This document shows positions 28,041 through 39,679 of a DNA stretch of 64,000 nt, in pieces (positions within the stretch are counted from its first letter, which is position 1; each line of letters starts with the position of its first letter). The notes below the pieces were generated by a model. The model did no database searches and was not told the DNA's origin. It worked only from the letters and a program-made list of their open reading frames with translations. This stretch comes from Anoxybacillus mongoliensis (lineage in GTDB: Bacteria > Bacillota > Bacilli > Bacillales > Anoxybacillaceae). The position numbers and the translations under genes were made by a program. The stretch lies in assembly GCF_014201515.1 (NCBI RefSeq), contig NZ_JACHEQ010000002.1, positions 124,001 through 188,000 of the forward strand. Direction: 5' to 3'.

Positions 28041-28189
28041 CTTCTTCCAGCCCCTTTTTGACTTTTTTCACATAAAATGATCATCAGATTTTTATAAAAT
28101 TTTTATAAATATTTATACATTTATCATTAACAGTCAAAAGCCTCCCCTCACTTTTGACATTATACTACAAATAATGACATGACATAAAT

Positions 28190-28220
28190 AAAAAAAGAAG
28201 CTGACGTATAGCCAGCCTCT
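28190..28220 (-). terminator. Terminator after yrzB
   Basis: AGAAGCTG (28197-28204) / CAGCCTCT (28213-28220) with one mismatch, then a run of T on the minus strand. It closes the alaS-yrzL-ruvX-yrzB run before the TnpB element. Confidence 0.75.
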
Positions 28221-28513
28221 TATTCTTCATCTTCTTCCTCTTCACCGAGAAATGTGTTTAGCATTTCTTCAATCATATCCCATTCTTCTTCTGTTTCGAT
28301 CGGCTGCAATTCTCCTGCCTGCCCATCTTCTCCTGGGATAAAAGAAGATGCGTGAATTTCAATTTCTTCGTTGTCATCTTCTTCTGCACCGATTGGGTAG
28401 TACAAGACGTAAGATTTTCCGAACTCTTCAGATTCAAATGTAAATAGTACTTCGCAAAGTTGTTCGTTGCCGTCTTCGTCAACGACTGTAATGTGTTTTT
28501 CACCGTGTTCCAT
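28220..28513 (-). CDS. yrzB: YrzB-family acidic protein (DUF1292)
   Basis: 97 residues, strongly acidic, ending in a glutamate-rich tail ([10 protein letters not shown]). The core [20 protein letters not shown] is the DUF1292 signature; function unknown. ATG 28513 follows GAGGTG at six bases and gives [12 protein letters not shown], as in B. subtilis; further ATG/GTG codons upstream are too near the SD. It lies 5 bp after the ruvX stop in the conserved alaS-yrzL-ruvX-yrzB order. Confidence 0.9.
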   Translation of the reverse strand: MEHGEKHITVVDEDGNEQLCEVLFTFESEEFGKSYVLYYPIGAEEDDNEEIEIHASSFIPGEDGQAGELQPIETEEEWDMIEEMLNTFLGEEEEDEE

Positions 28514-28518
28514 CATGT

Positions 28519-28941
28519 TCACCTCAATTGTTTATAGTCCAAATACGATTGTAAAATCATCACTGCGGCCATTTTGTCGATCACTTGTTTTCGTTTTTTT
28601 CGACTAACGTCCGCAGCGACTAACATGCGCTCTGCCGCCATCGTGGACAATCTTTCGTCCCACAGTACGACAGGAAGTGAAAACGTTTGTTTCACTTTTT
28701 CGGCAAAGCTTTGTGTCGCCTCGCCACGCGGTCCGATCGTGCCGTTCATATTTTTCGGAAACCCGATCACGATTTCTTCGACCGCATATTGCTCAATCAA
28801 TTGCCGCAAACGTTCAAAGCCGTACTCTCCGTGTTCTTCATCGATGCGAATCGTCTCGATGCCTTGAGCCGTCCACCCTAGCTCGTCGCTCACGGCAACA
28901 CCGAGCGTTTTTGTTCCAAAGTCTAGTCCTAAAATACGCAT
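28519..28941 (-). CDS. ruvX: RuvX/YqgF-family RNase H-like nuclease
   Basis: 140 codons, RNase H fold (YrrK in B. subtilis). Conserved motifs are [16 protein letters not shown] with the first aspartate, [16 protein letters not shown], and [15 protein letters not shown]. The family acts as a putative Holliday junction resolvase and in 16S rRNA 5'-end processing. ATG 28941 has GAGGAATAG upstream. It overlaps the end of no gene but follows yrzL by only 4 bp. Confidence 0.93.
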   Translation of the reverse strand: MRILGLDFGTKTLGVAVSDELGWTAQGIETIRIDEEHGEYGFERLRQLIEQYAVEEIVIGFPKNMNGTIGPRGEATQSFAEKVKQTFSLPVVLWDERLSTMAAERMLVAADVSRKKRKQVIDKMAAVMILQSYLDYKQLR

Positions 28942-28945
28942 GTGT

Positions 28946-29212
28946 CTATTCCTCACGATGTGTTCGTAAATAGAATTTCACTAATTCTTCAATTAATTCG
29001 TCGCGATCGACTTTGCGAATTAAGTTTCTGGCATCTTTATGGCGAGGGATGTAAGCTGGATCACCAGACAATAAGTAGCCGACAATTTGGTTAATCGGGT
29101 TATACCCTTTTTCCTGCAATGCGTCGTATACGGTAAGCAACACTTCCCGAACATCGACGTCCATCGGTTCTTCCGGAAAGTTAAATTGCATTGTATTATC
29201 AAACGAACTCAC
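28946..29212 (-). CDS. yrzL: YrzL/IreB-family regulatory phosphoprotein (DUF965)
   Basis: 88 residues. The highly conserved core [20 protein letters not shown] and [16 protein letters not shown] identify the family; the Enterococcus homologue IreB is phosphorylated by the PASTA kinase IreK and controls cephalosporin resistance. GTG 29212 was chosen because it gives the B. subtilis length and an SSFDNTM start, with GGGGTG upstream; the longer frame adds eight residues. Located between alaS and ruvX as in relatives. Confidence 0.92.
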   Translation of the reverse strand: MSSFDNTMQFNFPEEPMDVDVREVLLTVYDALQEKGYNPINQIVGYLLSGDPAYIPRHKDARNLIRKVDRDELIEELVKFYLRTHREE

Positions 29213-29295
29213 CGTTTTTTTGCACCCCACTCTCACGTTCCACGAAATCTGGCATATCCATCCTTACATCCATTGTACACGATTTCCACCGTTTA

Positions 29296-31929
29296 TTAAA
29301 CAGATTTTACCCACTGTTCGACAAATTTAAGCGCTTCGTCTACTTTATTCGCATCTTTTCCGCCTGCTTGTGCTAGATCTGCACGGCCACCGCCACCACC
29401 GCCGCAACGCGTCGCTACTTCTTTAATGAGTTTCCCTGCGTGATAGCCGCGGTCGATTAAATCGTTTGTTACACCAGCAATTAAGTTTACTTTATTTTGT
29501 TGTACAGAAGCAAGCACAATGATTGCGGATCCTAATTTTTGTTTTAAATCGTCAACCATTGCACGTAAGCTGTTCATATCAGCGTTATTTACTTTGCTGA
29601 CGACAAGTTGAACGCCATTGATTTCTTTCGTTTGGTTGACTAAGTTTTCTGCTTCCATATGGCTTAAACGAGCAGCAAGCGATTCATTTTCGCGCTGCAA
29701 TTCGCGCATATCGTTCATGAGTGTATCGATGCGCGTTAACACATCTTTCGGATTCGTTTTTAATTTTTCCGCTACTTCTTTTAACAATGCAATTTGATCG
29801 TTCATTAAACGATACGCTGCTTTTCCTGTCACCGCTTCAATACGGCGTGTACCTGCGCCAATGCCCGATTCAGAAACGATTTTAAACAAGCCGATTTCGG
29901 CTGTATTTGTGACATGGCAACCACCGCAAAGTTCTAAACTATAATCACCTACTTGTACAACGCGCACGATGTCGCCATATTTTTCACCAAATAGCGCCAT
30001 CGCCCCCATTGCTTTCGCTTCGTCAAGTGGTTTATAGTCGATCGCAACAGGGAGATTGCGCCAAATTTGCTCATTGACAATCGCTTCAATTTTTTCAAGC
30101 TCTTCTTGTTTTACTTGACCGAAGTGCGTAAAGTCAAAACGTAAACGATCAGGCGCAACAAGTGAACCGGCTTGGTTGACATGCATGCCAAGCACATCTT
30201 TTAACGCTTGATGCAACAAGTGGGTCGCTGTATGGTTTTTCACGATATTAACGCGCGATTCTTCATCGATACGTGCGATATATGTGCCGTTTGTTTGAAT
30301 AACCCCTTGTTCGACGACGATGTGATGTAAATGTTGACCGTTCGGTGCTTTTTGGACATCTTTTACGTACGCTTTTCCTGTTTCCCCTTCAATCCAGCCA
30401 CGATCCGCAATTTGTCCACCACTTTCTGCATAAAACGGCGTTTCACGTAAAATGATTTGCGCTTCTTGTCCTTCGCTTACCTCGTTGACAAGTTGTCCGT
30501 CTTTTACGATTACTTCAACGACAGAAGAAACAGAAAGTTGATCGTAGCCGACAAACGTACTTTCTACTTTAATGTCGCCTAATACGCCACCTTGTACTTG
30601 CATCGAATCCACATCTTGACGCGCAGCACGCGCTCGCTCCCGTTGACGTTCCATTTCACGCTCAAAACCGTCGTGATCGACTTTCATCCCTTCTTCTGCC
30701 GCATACTCTTCCGTTAATTCAACAGGGAAGCCGTATGTATCGTACAGGCGGAATACATCTTCACCGCTAATTGTATCGCTACCACGTTGTTTTTCTTTTT
30801 CAATGACGCTTGCTAAAATGGCAAGTCCTTCGTTTAATGTTTCGTGGAAGCGCTCTTCTTCATTTTTAATGACTTTTTGAATGAACGCTGCTTTTTCTTT
30901 TACTTCCGGATAATAGTCAACCATAATTTCACCGACAACCGGAACGAGTTCATACATAAATGGACGTTGAATGTTTAATTGTTTCGCATAGCGAACGGCA
31001 CGACGCAATAAGCGGCGCAACACGTAACCGCGTCCTTCGTTTGATGGAAGCGCACCGTCTCCAATCGCAAATGTTACAGTACGAATATGGTCTGCGATCA
31101 CTTTAAATGCCACGTCTTTTTCAGCATTTGTACGATATGTTTCACCTGAAATTTGTTCGGTTGCGCGGATGATTGGCATAAATAAATCGGTATCAAAGTT
31201 TGTCGGAACGTCTTGTAAAATCGAGCACATTCGCTCTAATCCCATGCCTGTATCAATGTTTTTCTTCGGAAGCGGCGTGTACGTACCATCAGGATTATGG
31301 TTAAATTGCGAAAAGACGAGATTCCACACTTCTAAATAGCGCTCGTTTTCTCCCCCCGGATATAATTCCGGATCGTTCGGGTCGTTGCCAAATTGTTCAC
31401 CGCGATCATAGAAAATTTCTGTATTTGGTCCACTTGGACCTTCCCCGATATCCCAGAAATTCCCTTCCAACCGAATAATGCGTTCTTCCGGCAACCCAAT
31501 TTCGTTATGCCAAATGTCAAACGCTTCTTCATCTTCTGGATGGATCGTAACAGAAAGACGATTCGGATCAAAGCCGATCCATTTTTCGCTCGTTAAAAAC
31601 TCCCATGCCCAATGAATCGCTTCACGCTTAAAATAGTCGCCAATCGAGAAGTTTCCGAGCATTTCAAAAAACGTATGATGGCGTGCTGTTTTTCCGACGT
31701 TTTCAATATCATTTGTGCGAATCGATTTTTGCGCATTACAAATGCGTGGATTGTCTGGAATGACGCGACCATCGAAATATTTTTTTAATGTGGCCACACC
31801 GCTATTAATCCATAACAATGATGGATCATCAATTGGAATGAGCGATGCGCTCGGCTCAACTGCGTGCCCTTTTTCTTTGAAAAAGTCTAAAAACATTTGA
31901 CGAACTTGAGCAGATGTTAGCTTTTTCAC
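29296..31929 (-). CDS. alaS: Alanyl-tRNA synthetase
   Basis: 877 residues, class II synthetase that charges tRNA-Ala. The catalytic domain begins [22 protein letters not shown]. The editing domain has zinc-site motifs [11 protein letters not shown] and CGGCH, and the C-terminal glycine-rich [15 protein letters not shown] is the C-Ala domain. It is controlled by an alanine T-box leader (31955-32207) and its own sigma-A promoter. Confidence 0.99.
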   Translation of the reverse strand: MKKLTSAQVRQMFLDFFKEKGHAVEPSASLIPIDDPSLLWINSGVATLKKYFDGRVIPDNPRICNAQKSIRTNDIENVGKTARHHTFFEMLGNFSIGDYFKREAIHWAWEFLTSEKWIGFDPNRLSVTIHPEDEEAFDIWHNEIGLPEERIIRLEGNFWDIGEGPSGPNTEIFYDRGEQFGNDPNDPELYPGGENERYLEVWNLVFSQFNHNPDGTYTPLPKKNIDTGMGLERMCSILQDVPTNFDTDLFMPIIRATEQISGETYRTNAEKDVAFKVIADHIRTVTFAIGDGALPSNEGRGYVLRRLLRRAVRYAKQLNIQRPFMYELVPVVGEIMVDYYPEVKEKAAFIQKVIKNEEERFHETLNEGLAILASVIEKEKQRGSDTISGEDVFRLYDTYGFPVELTEEYAAEEGMKVDHDGFEREMERQRERARAARQDVDSMQVQGGVLGDIKVESTFVGYDQLSVSSVVEVIVKDGQLVNEVSEGQEAQIILRETPFYAESGGQIADRGWIEGETGKAYVKDVQKAPNGQHLHHIVVEQGVIQTNGTYIARIDEESRVNIVKNHTATHLLHQALKDVLGMHVNQAGSLVAPDRLRFDFTHFGQVKQEELEKIEAIVNEQIWRNLPVAIDYKPLDEAKAMGAMALFGEKYGDIVRVVQVGDYSLELCGGCHVTNTAEIGLFKIVSESGIGAGTRRIEAVTGKAAYRLMNDQIALLKEVAEKLKTNPKDVLTRIDTLMNDMRELQRENESLAARLSHMEAENLVNQTKEINGVQLVVSKVNNADMNSLRAMVDDLKQKLGSAIIVLASVQQNKVNLIAGVTNDLIDRGYHAGKLIKEVATRCGGGGGGRADLAQAGGKDANKVDEALKFVEQWVKSV

Positions 31930-31954
31930 GTTTCCTTCCTCCCTTATAAAATAT

Positions 31955-32207
31955 AAAAAACTCCCATCCCTGCTCAGGGACGAGAGCTTGCTCGCGGTAC
32001 CACCCTGTTTATGGACAAACGTCCATCACCTCAACCGCCGTAACGTGGCTTCGTCGGCAGGGTTTGCCTGCACTCAGGATTAGCGTTCTGTTACCCTTCA
32101 TCTGGAATTTCTTTCAGCCGCGGAAATTCCTCTCTGTGCGCCAACATGCGCTTTAAGATGGACTGTAACATACTCGATCCGTCATCGTTTTTGTATGTAT
32201 TACTCTT
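31955..32207 (-). promoter_or_regulatory. Alanine T-box riboswitch of alaS
   Basis: The T-box AGGGTGGTACCGCG (complement of 31993-32006) precedes a terminator with stem CTCCCATCCCTG (31961-31972) / CAGGGACGAGAG (31975-31986) and T run (31955-31960). Uncharged tRNA-Ala binding would form the antiterminator and allow alaS transcription. The likely specifier is GCU (complement of 32082-32084), an alanine codon followed by a purine; the rest of Stem I fills 32090-32200. Confidence 0.93.
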
Positions 32208-32213
32208 GTGAAA

Positions 32214-32242
32214 ATTATAGACAAGCCCCTTTTTTTTGTCAA
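32214..32242 (-). promoter_or_regulatory. Sigma-A promoter of alaS
   Basis: TTGACA (32237-32242) and TATAAT (32214-32219) on the minus strand with 17 bp spacing, a full consensus match. It begins at the stop codon of yrrI. Confidence 0.9.
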
Positions 32243-33297
32243 TTTGTTTTCAATGAACGAATATGCACAAATGTCGCCTTACCAATCGCAACGATTGGAA
32301 CAGCAACAATTAAACCGATGATACCACCGATTTCCCCGCCAACAAATAGGGAAAACATAATGATCAACGGATGTAAATGTAAGCTTTTCCCTACAATAAG
32401 TGGAGATAAAATGTTTCCTTCAATAAACTGCAATAAAAAGACGATGCCGACAGTAAGCAGTAATTTGTTTACCGATATGGTTGCGGAAATAATCGCTGCT
32501 GGAATGGCGCCGATAATTGGTCCGAAATACGGAATCACATTTGTGACCCCAACGATGATGCCAAGCAAAAGAGGATATTTCATATCAATGAGCCAAAACG
32601 AAAGCGTAGCAGCTGTTCCGATCAATAAACAGACGAGCAGTTGTCCACGAATATATCCACCGAGCGTTTGATCAACATCACGTAAAAATTGCATACCTTT
32701 ATTGCGCCATTTTTTCGGCGTCCATTCCCATGCCGCTTTTTTGATAAGCTCCACATCTTTTAACATGTAAAATGCGATAAACGGAATAATAAAAAAGACG
32801 ATGACTCGATTAATTAGCTGTTTTAACCCGATAATTGTTCCCGTAACCGCCCCGCTAATAAACGTTTCCGCTTCTGTAATCATCGTTTCAATTCGTTTAT
32901 GAACATCGTAAGGCCATGTGACCGTTTCTTCATGAATATAATTCGTCCATTGTTCATACGTGCGGACAAATATTGGTAAACTTTTATTTAAATCTTCAAG
33001 CTGGGCAATAAATAATGGCATGCCTTTATAAACCGCAAAACCGATTCCTCCAAAAAATAACGCATAAATAGAAAGAATAGCGAGCGCTCTCGGCATGCCG
33101 CGTTGATGAACGTATTCGACGACAGGATGCAATAAGTATGTAATAAACGCGGCGATAAGAAAAGGGGTCATAATTTTAATAAATAAATGTAAAAACGGGA
33201 GCCATATCGACTTAAGCTTTACAATAAAATATAAACAAACTAAAATGAATAGCAACTTCGTTAACCGAACGAAAAAATGGAGATGCGGGTGTTCCAA
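32239..33297 (-). CDS. yrrI: AI-2E/UPF0118-family membrane permease YrrI
   Basis: 352 residues with about seven to eight membrane helices: two N-terminal (about 10-60), an extracytoplasmic loop rich in charged residues, then a C-terminal cluster including FIIPFIAFYML, GYIRGQLLVCLLIG and the family motif GVTNVIPYFGPIIGAIPA. Members export small molecules or act in ion exchange; the substrate here is unknown. TTG 33297 follows GGAGGG at six bases; the longer frame has no SD. Same position as yrrI of B. subtilis, upstream of alaS. Confidence 0.88.
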   Translation of the reverse strand: MEHPHLHFFVRLTKLLFILVCLYFIVKLKSIWLPFLHLFIKIMTPFLIAAFITYLLHPVVEYVHQRGMPRALAILSIYALFFGGIGFAVYKGMPLFIAQLEDLNKSLPIFVRTYEQWTNYIHEETVTWPYDVHKRIETMITEAETFISGAVTGTIIGLKQLINRVIVFFIIPFIAFYMLKDVELIKKAAWEWTPKKWRNKGMQFLRDVDQTLGGYIRGQLLVCLLIGTAATLSFWLIDMKYPLLLGIIVGVTNVIPYFGPIIGAIPAAIISATISVNKLLLTVGIVFLLQFIEGNILSPLIVGKSLHLHPLIIMFSLFVGGEIGGIIGLIVAVPIVAIGKATFVHIRSLKTN

Positions 33298-33349
33298 ACT
33301 GATCCCTCCTTTACTCATATAGTGTGGGTACAAATAGAAGATGTTATAC

Positions 33350-33384
33350 AAAAAACGGCAACCTCAAATGAGATTGCCGTTTTT
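33350..33384 (-). terminator. Terminator after yrzQ
   Basis: AAAAACGGCAA (33351-33361) / TTGCCGTTTTT (33374-33384), followed by T on the minus strand. Confidence 0.9.
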
Positions 33385-33386
33385 CA

Positions 33387-33521
33387 TTACATGAATGGAC
33401 GTAACATTTGTTTGCCTACTTTTCGCACGTTGCGCATATTCATGCCACCGTTTCGTTGCGCTAATTGGTATGCTGCTACTCCTGCACCGATCGCAATTAA
33501 AGAAGCGATTGCTCGATTCAT
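33387..33521 (-). CDS. yrzQ: Small YrzQ-like protein
   Basis: 44 residues: a hydrophobic segment (IASLIAIGAGVAAYQLA) followed by a basic tail (MRNVRKVGKQMLRPFM), as in short DUF3918/YrzQ-type proteins of Bacillaceae. ATG 33521 is preceded by AAAGGAGAATGACG. It sits between a zinc-ribbon gene and yrrI and ends in a strong terminator. Family assignment rests on size, motif and place; function unknown. Confidence 0.65.
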   Translation of the reverse strand: MNRAIASLIAIGAGVAAYQLAQRNGGMNMRNVRKVGKQMLRPFM

Positions 33522-33537
33522 CGTCATTCTCCTTTCA

Positions 33538-33729
33538 TTACGAAAACAAAGTTCGTTCATGTTCGCTAAATAAATCGTCAAGCGAGCTAAGCGTTCCGTC
33601 TTCTTCGACTTGATGCGTATAAATCATTCCTTTTTGAACGGTTAGCTCAATAAAACAATTCCAACAATAATACTGATTGACGCCGATTTTCCCTAAATCT
33701 TTACTTTGACAGTTCGGACACTTTAACAT
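33538..33729 (-). CDS. Small zinc-ribbon protein
   Basis: 63 residues with two CxxC pairs, CPNC near the N terminus and CWNC about 18 residues later, a zinc ribbon, followed by an acidic helix (DGTLSSLDDLFSEHE). It resembles short YrzR-type proteins of this region; function unknown. AAAGGAGCG precedes the ATG, but this SD can pair with a segment about 65 bases upstream in the mRNA (33798-33812), 14 of 15 positions. It lies between recD2 and yrzQ. Confidence 0.7.
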   Translation of the reverse strand: MLKCPNCQSKDLGKIGVNQYYCWNCFIELTVQKGMIYTHQVEEDGTLSSLDDLFSEHERTLFS

Positions 33730-33831
33730 AAAAAGGCACGCTCCTTTTTATTTTTTCTTCTATCTTTGTCATTTTTTTACGTAAACATACATCATTGAAA
33801 AAGAAGCGTGCCGATATGTGTGTGTCCATTG

Positions 33832-36180
33832 TTATGTTACGTCATTTTCCATAAAGTCATACGGGGTAACACCTTCCATTCCAATGTTTGCATCTTCCAT
33901 CGGAAGCAGTTGTTGTTCAGGAGAAATGGTAGCTGTTAATTTTTCGTATAGCGTCGTTTGTCTCGTCCCGTCATCTGTTCTCATCACCCCGAGTTGGAAC
34001 GCTTCTTCTTCACCGCATAAAATTAAATACTGCTTACTTCGCGTAATGGCTGTGTATAATAAATTGCGTCGCAGCATGCGATAATAACTTTTGACAACAG
34101 GCAAAATGACGATCGGAAATTCACTTCCTTGCGATTTATGTATCGAACAACAATACGCGTGCGTAATTTGGTGCAATTCTTGTTTCGGATACGTCACTTC
34201 ATTTCCATCAAACGAAACGACAACGAGATCTTGTTTTTCGACATTTTCATTCGCATAAAAAATAGCAACAATCTCACCGATGTCCCCATTAAATACGTTT
34301 TCATCCGGCTGATTGACCAGCTGCAACACTTTATCGCCTACACGATAAACGACATCACCAAAAGTAAGCTCTCGTTTATTGTCATGTTTTGGATTAAATA
34401 ATTGTTGTAACGTTTCATTCAGTCGATCAATTCCCGCATGACCACGATACATCGGTGCGAGCACTTGAACGTCCTTCGCCCGATATCCTTTTTGTTTTGC
34501 GTTTTCAGCTACTTTTTTTACAACGTCAACGACCTGTCCACTCGTGCAACGAATGAACGAACGATCTTTTTGCGGAATCGTCAAATCATGAGGAATGTTT
34601 CCATCTTTAATCGCATGAGCAAGCGAAATGATCGACGAACCTTCCGCTTGACGATAAATGTCTGTTAGTCGAACGGTCGGAACGACATTTGCGCGAAGCA
34701 AGTCTTTTAACACTTGTCCTGGTCCGACAGACGGCAGTTGATCCTCATCGCCAACGAAAATGACTTGCATCGATGATGGAACAGATTTTAACAACTGATT
34801 CGCTAGCCACGTATCGACCATAGACATTTCATCAACAATTAACAACTTTCCGCAAATCGGCTCATCTTCTCCGCGCTGAAATCCATCACCACTCCAGCCG
34901 AGCAAACGATGAATCGTCATTGCCGGCAAGCCTGTCGATTCTGTCATTCGCTTCGCTGCTCGTCCGGTTGGAGCCGCAAGTAAAATCGGAAACGGCTCGT
35001 CCGCATCATAGCTCGCAGGATCAAGCGATAATCCATGTAATTTAGCGAATAAATGAACGATGCCGTTAATGACCGTTGTTTTTCCTGTGCCTGGTCCGCC
35101 CGTTAAAATGAACAACGGAGAACAAAGCGCTTGCTGAATCGCCTCTTTTTGTTTTTGCGAATATTGGATATTTGCTTCTTCTTCCCATTCACCGAGCGCC
35201 AGTAAAAATTCCGCTTCAGAAAACGTAGTCATGCCCTTTTGCTCAAGCAGTCGCTTTACGTTTGACACGATACCTTTTTCCGCAAAATATAGCGAAGGAA
35301 TGTAAAAACGGTCTTCTTCCACAATTAATTTTCCTTCTTCAGATAAATGAATCATTTCGCGGGAAATGCAAGCGACATCGACAAGTTCTTGACGTTTTGC
35401 TTCTAACAGTTGTTTTACTTCTGTAAGCAGCTGTTCGTACGTCATATACACATGTCCTTCTTGCATGCAATGTTGCTCAATAACATATAAACAACCGGCC
35501 CGAATGCGATCCGGATGATTCCCAGAAATACCGAGCTGCAAGCCGAGGTCATCGGCGCGACCAAATCCGATCCCTTCAACATCTTCTACAAGCTGATACG
35601 GATTTGTGCGAATGATTTGTAACGTTTCATCTTTGTACACTTGATAAATTTTCATCGATAACTGCGGTCCGAAGCCAAATTGCGATAAAGCAATCATAAT
35701 TTGTTCTAATCCTTCATGTTCGCGCAACGTTTCATATAGCTGTCTCGCTTTCGCTTTTGTCAACTTGGGCACGCTTGCAAGCACATCAGGATCTTCTAAT
35801 ATTTTTGAAATCGCTCGCTCACCTAACGTTTCTACAATCGCAGTAGCTGTTTTTTTACCGATTCCTTTAAACATGCCGCCCGATAAATATTGAATCACTC
35901 CTTCTTTCGTTTCAGGAAACTCTTTTCGAAAATGATCGACAACATATTGTTTCCCAAAGCGCGGATGTTCTTTAAATGAGCCGAAAAACGTATATGTGTC
36001 ATATTCACCGAGCAAAGGGAAATAGCCTGTTACAACAACATCTTTTTCGATATGCGCTTCATTTGTTTCTTCCACACGCACACGAATAACCGAATATAAA
36101 TTGTCTTCGTTATGAAAGATTGTACCGACATGGACGCCTTTAATAAACGATCGTCCGTCGAAGTCTAACTGTTGTTGCAA
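33832..36180 (-). CDS. recD2: RecD2 5'-3' DNA helicase
   Basis: 782 residues, SF1B helicase (YrrC). An N-terminal region with a helix-hairpin-helix (GGMFKGIGKKTATAIVE) precedes the helicase with Walker A GGPGTGKTTV, Walker B LLIVDEMSMVD, and the C-terminal AYCCSIHKSQGSEF and YTAITRSK motifs. It acts in DNA repair and replication-fork maintenance without RecBC. The start is TTG 36180 preceded by AAAGGGGGGG. It follows the TPR gene yrrB by 17 bp, as in B. subtilis. Confidence 0.97.
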   Translation of the reverse strand: MQQQLDFDGRSFIKGVHVGTIFHNEDNLYSVIRVRVEETNEAHIEKDVVVTGYFPLLGEYDTYTFFGSFKEHPRFGKQYVVDHFRKEFPETKEGVIQYLSGGMFKGIGKKTATAIVETLGERAISKILEDPDVLASVPKLTKAKARQLYETLREHEGLEQIMIALSQFGFGPQLSMKIYQVYKDETLQIIRTNPYQLVEDVEGIGFGRADDLGLQLGISGNHPDRIRAGCLYVIEQHCMQEGHVYMTYEQLLTEVKQLLEAKRQELVDVACISREMIHLSEEGKLIVEEDRFYIPSLYFAEKGIVSNVKRLLEQKGMTTFSEAEFLLALGEWEEEANIQYSQKQKEAIQQALCSPLFILTGGPGTGKTTVINGIVHLFAKLHGLSLDPASYDADEPFPILLAAPTGRAAKRMTESTGLPAMTIHRLLGWSGDGFQRGEDEPICGKLLIVDEMSMVDTWLANQLLKSVPSSMQVIFVGDEDQLPSVGPGQVLKDLLRANVVPTVRLTDIYRQAEGSSIISLAHAIKDGNIPHDLTIPQKDRSFIRCTSGQVVDVVKKVAENAKQKGYRAKDVQVLAPMYRGHAGIDRLNETLQQLFNPKHDNKRELTFGDVVYRVGDKVLQLVNQPDENVFNGDIGEIVAIFYANENVEKQDLVVVSFDGNEVTYPKQELHQITHAYCCSIHKSQGSEFPIVILPVVKSYYRMLRRNLLYTAITRSKQYLILCGEEEAFQLGVMRTDDGTRQTTLYEKLTATISPEQQLLPMEDANIGMEGVTPYDFMENDVT

Positions 36181-36197
36181 CGCCAGCCCCCCCTTTT

Positions 36198-36854
36198 TTA
36201 CTGTAATGCTTGTTCCATTAGCTTTTTCCCATGACCTGCTAGCAAATGATCTGGCTGAATGGCAAGCGCCTTTTCAAACATCGCATGTGCTGTTTTCGGA
36301 TCGTCTTTGTATGCATACGCGACACCTAAATTGTAATACGCATCCGCATGTTGCTCGTTTAAATGAATCGTCCGTTCAAAATATGTCATTGCCTCATCGA
36401 CAAACTGCAATTGGGCTAAGCAAAGCCCAAGCTGAAACGTCGCTTCCACATCACGCTCATTTAATTCTACTGCCCGCTGAAAATACGGCATCGCTAAACG
36501 CGGTTGCTCTAAGTACATGAGCGACATGCCAAGCATAAAAAACACATCGCCGTCCGTTAATCCCGCTTGAATCGCTCGTTCAAATTGTTCTTTTGCACGT
36601 TCGAACTGTTGACGATTGTAATAAATTGATCCGAGCCCGTAATATGCGGTTGCGGCTTTTTCATCAAGTTCAAGCGCTTTGTGAAAAAAGCGCATCGCTT
36701 TTTCTTCTTCCCCGACCGCTGCTAATACGTTTCCAAAATTAATGTAGCCAACAGGGTCGTTTGGTTGTCGTTCAATTGCTTCGTGAAAGCATTTAACCGC
36801 TTCTTCATATTTTCCTTGCTGCATATATTGAATGCCTTGCGCATTGTAATCCAT
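36198..36854 (-). CDS. yrrB: TPR-repeat protein YrrB
   Basis: 218 residues made almost entirely of six or so tetratricopeptide repeats of 34 residues (for example YNAQGIQYMQQGKYEEAVKC, YINFGNVLAAVGEEEKAMRF). TPRs mediate protein-protein contacts; the partner is unknown. ATG 36854 is preceded by GAGGTGAG. It lies between mnmA and recD2; B. subtilis YrrB is encoded at the same place. Confidence 0.92.
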   Translation of the reverse strand: MDYNAQGIQYMQQGKYEEAVKCFHEAIERQPNDPVGYINFGNVLAAVGEEEKAMRFFHKALELDEKAATAYYGLGSIYYNRQQFERAKEQFERAIQAGLTDGDVFFMLGMSLMYLEQPRLAMPYFQRAVELNERDVEATFQLGLCLAQLQFVDEAMTYFERTIHLNEQHADAYYNLGVAYAYKDDPKTAHAMFEKALAIQPDHLLAGHGKKLMEQALQ

Positions 36855-36884
36855 TTCTCTCACCTCATATGCATATTATAACAA

Positions 36885-36916
36885 AAAAGCCTTCAACTCG
36901 TCTGTTGAGTTGAAGG
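36885..36916 (-). terminator. Terminator after mnmA
   Basis: CCTTCAACTC (36890-36899, with flanks) / GAGTTGAAGG (36907-36916), then TTTTTT on the minus strand. Confidence 0.9.
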
Positions 36917-39174
<2,258 letters not shown>

Positions 39175-39189
39175 ATACATTCTCCTTTC

Positions 39190-39606
39190 TTAAATGTAAA
39201 ACATATATGCATCACCATGGTCGTCCGTATGGCTTGCTAAGTCTTCTAACGTCGTGCTATCTAACACTTCTTTTACCGCATCGCGAATACGCATCCATAG
39301 TTCCCGCTTCGCTGGTTCTTCATCTTCTAGTTCTTCAACGACTTGCAACGGTCCTTCCAACACACGAATGACATCACCTGCAGTAATTTTTGACGGTTCA
39401 TCCGCTAAAATATAACCTCCATACGCTCCGCGAATACTTTTCACCAAACCAGCATTTCGCAATGGGGAAATGAGTTGTTCTAAATAATGCTCGGATAAGT
39501 TGTTCATTTGAGCAATCGATTTTAATGAAATCGGTCCCTCTCCATATCGTTTAGCCAACTCAATCATAATCGTTAAACCGTATCGACCTTTTGTAGATAT
39601 TTTCAA
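39190..39606 (-). CDS. cymR: CymR, Rrf2-family repressor of cysteine metabolism
   Basis: 138 residues, the same length as B. subtilis CymR, and near identical in recognisable blocks: KISTKGRYGLTIMIELAK, the winged-helix LKSIAQMNNLSEHYLEQL, VKSIRGAYGGYIL, and the C-terminal AVKEVLDSTTLEDLASHTD. It lacks Fe-S cysteines, unlike IscR. With CysK it represses sulfur-assimilation operons, including yrrT-mtnN-mccA-mccB, which is at 14977-18729 here. The TTG at 39606 follows GAGGGG by nine bases; the ATG three codons upstream abuts the SD. Confidence 0.95.
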   Translation of the reverse strand: MKISTKGRYGLTIMIELAKRYGEGPISLKSIAQMNNLSEHYLEQLISPLRNAGLVKSIRGAYGGYILADEPSKITAGDVIRVLEGPLQVVEELEDEEPAKRELWMRIRDAVKEVLDSTTLEDLASHTDDHGDAYMFYI

Positions 39607-39679
39607 ACGAATCATCCCCTCATCAACTGTCAAAAGAAACACAAGCCATTATAACATAAAAATGCGAAACAGAGGAACG

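Larger units (their letters stand above)
26730..28158 (-). mobile_element. Solo TnpB transposon, IS200/IS605-type, in the yrzB-mltG interval
   Basis: A full tnpB without tnpA. A downstream palindrome GACTTTATAAG (26730-26740) / CTTATAAAAGTC (26744-26755) could be the right-end hairpin. An upstream inverted repeat GTCAAAAG (28133-28140) / CTTTTGAC (28151-28158) could belong to the left end. It interrupts the yrzB-mltG adjacency found in B. subtilis. Exact ends are not determinable without an empty site, and transposition would need TnpA supplied in trans. Confidence 0.55.

Noticed and set aside
36870-36889. TATAAT-like sequence upstream of yrrB as a promoter
   Set aside because: No -35 at a proper distance, and it lies in the T-rich tail of the mnmA terminator.
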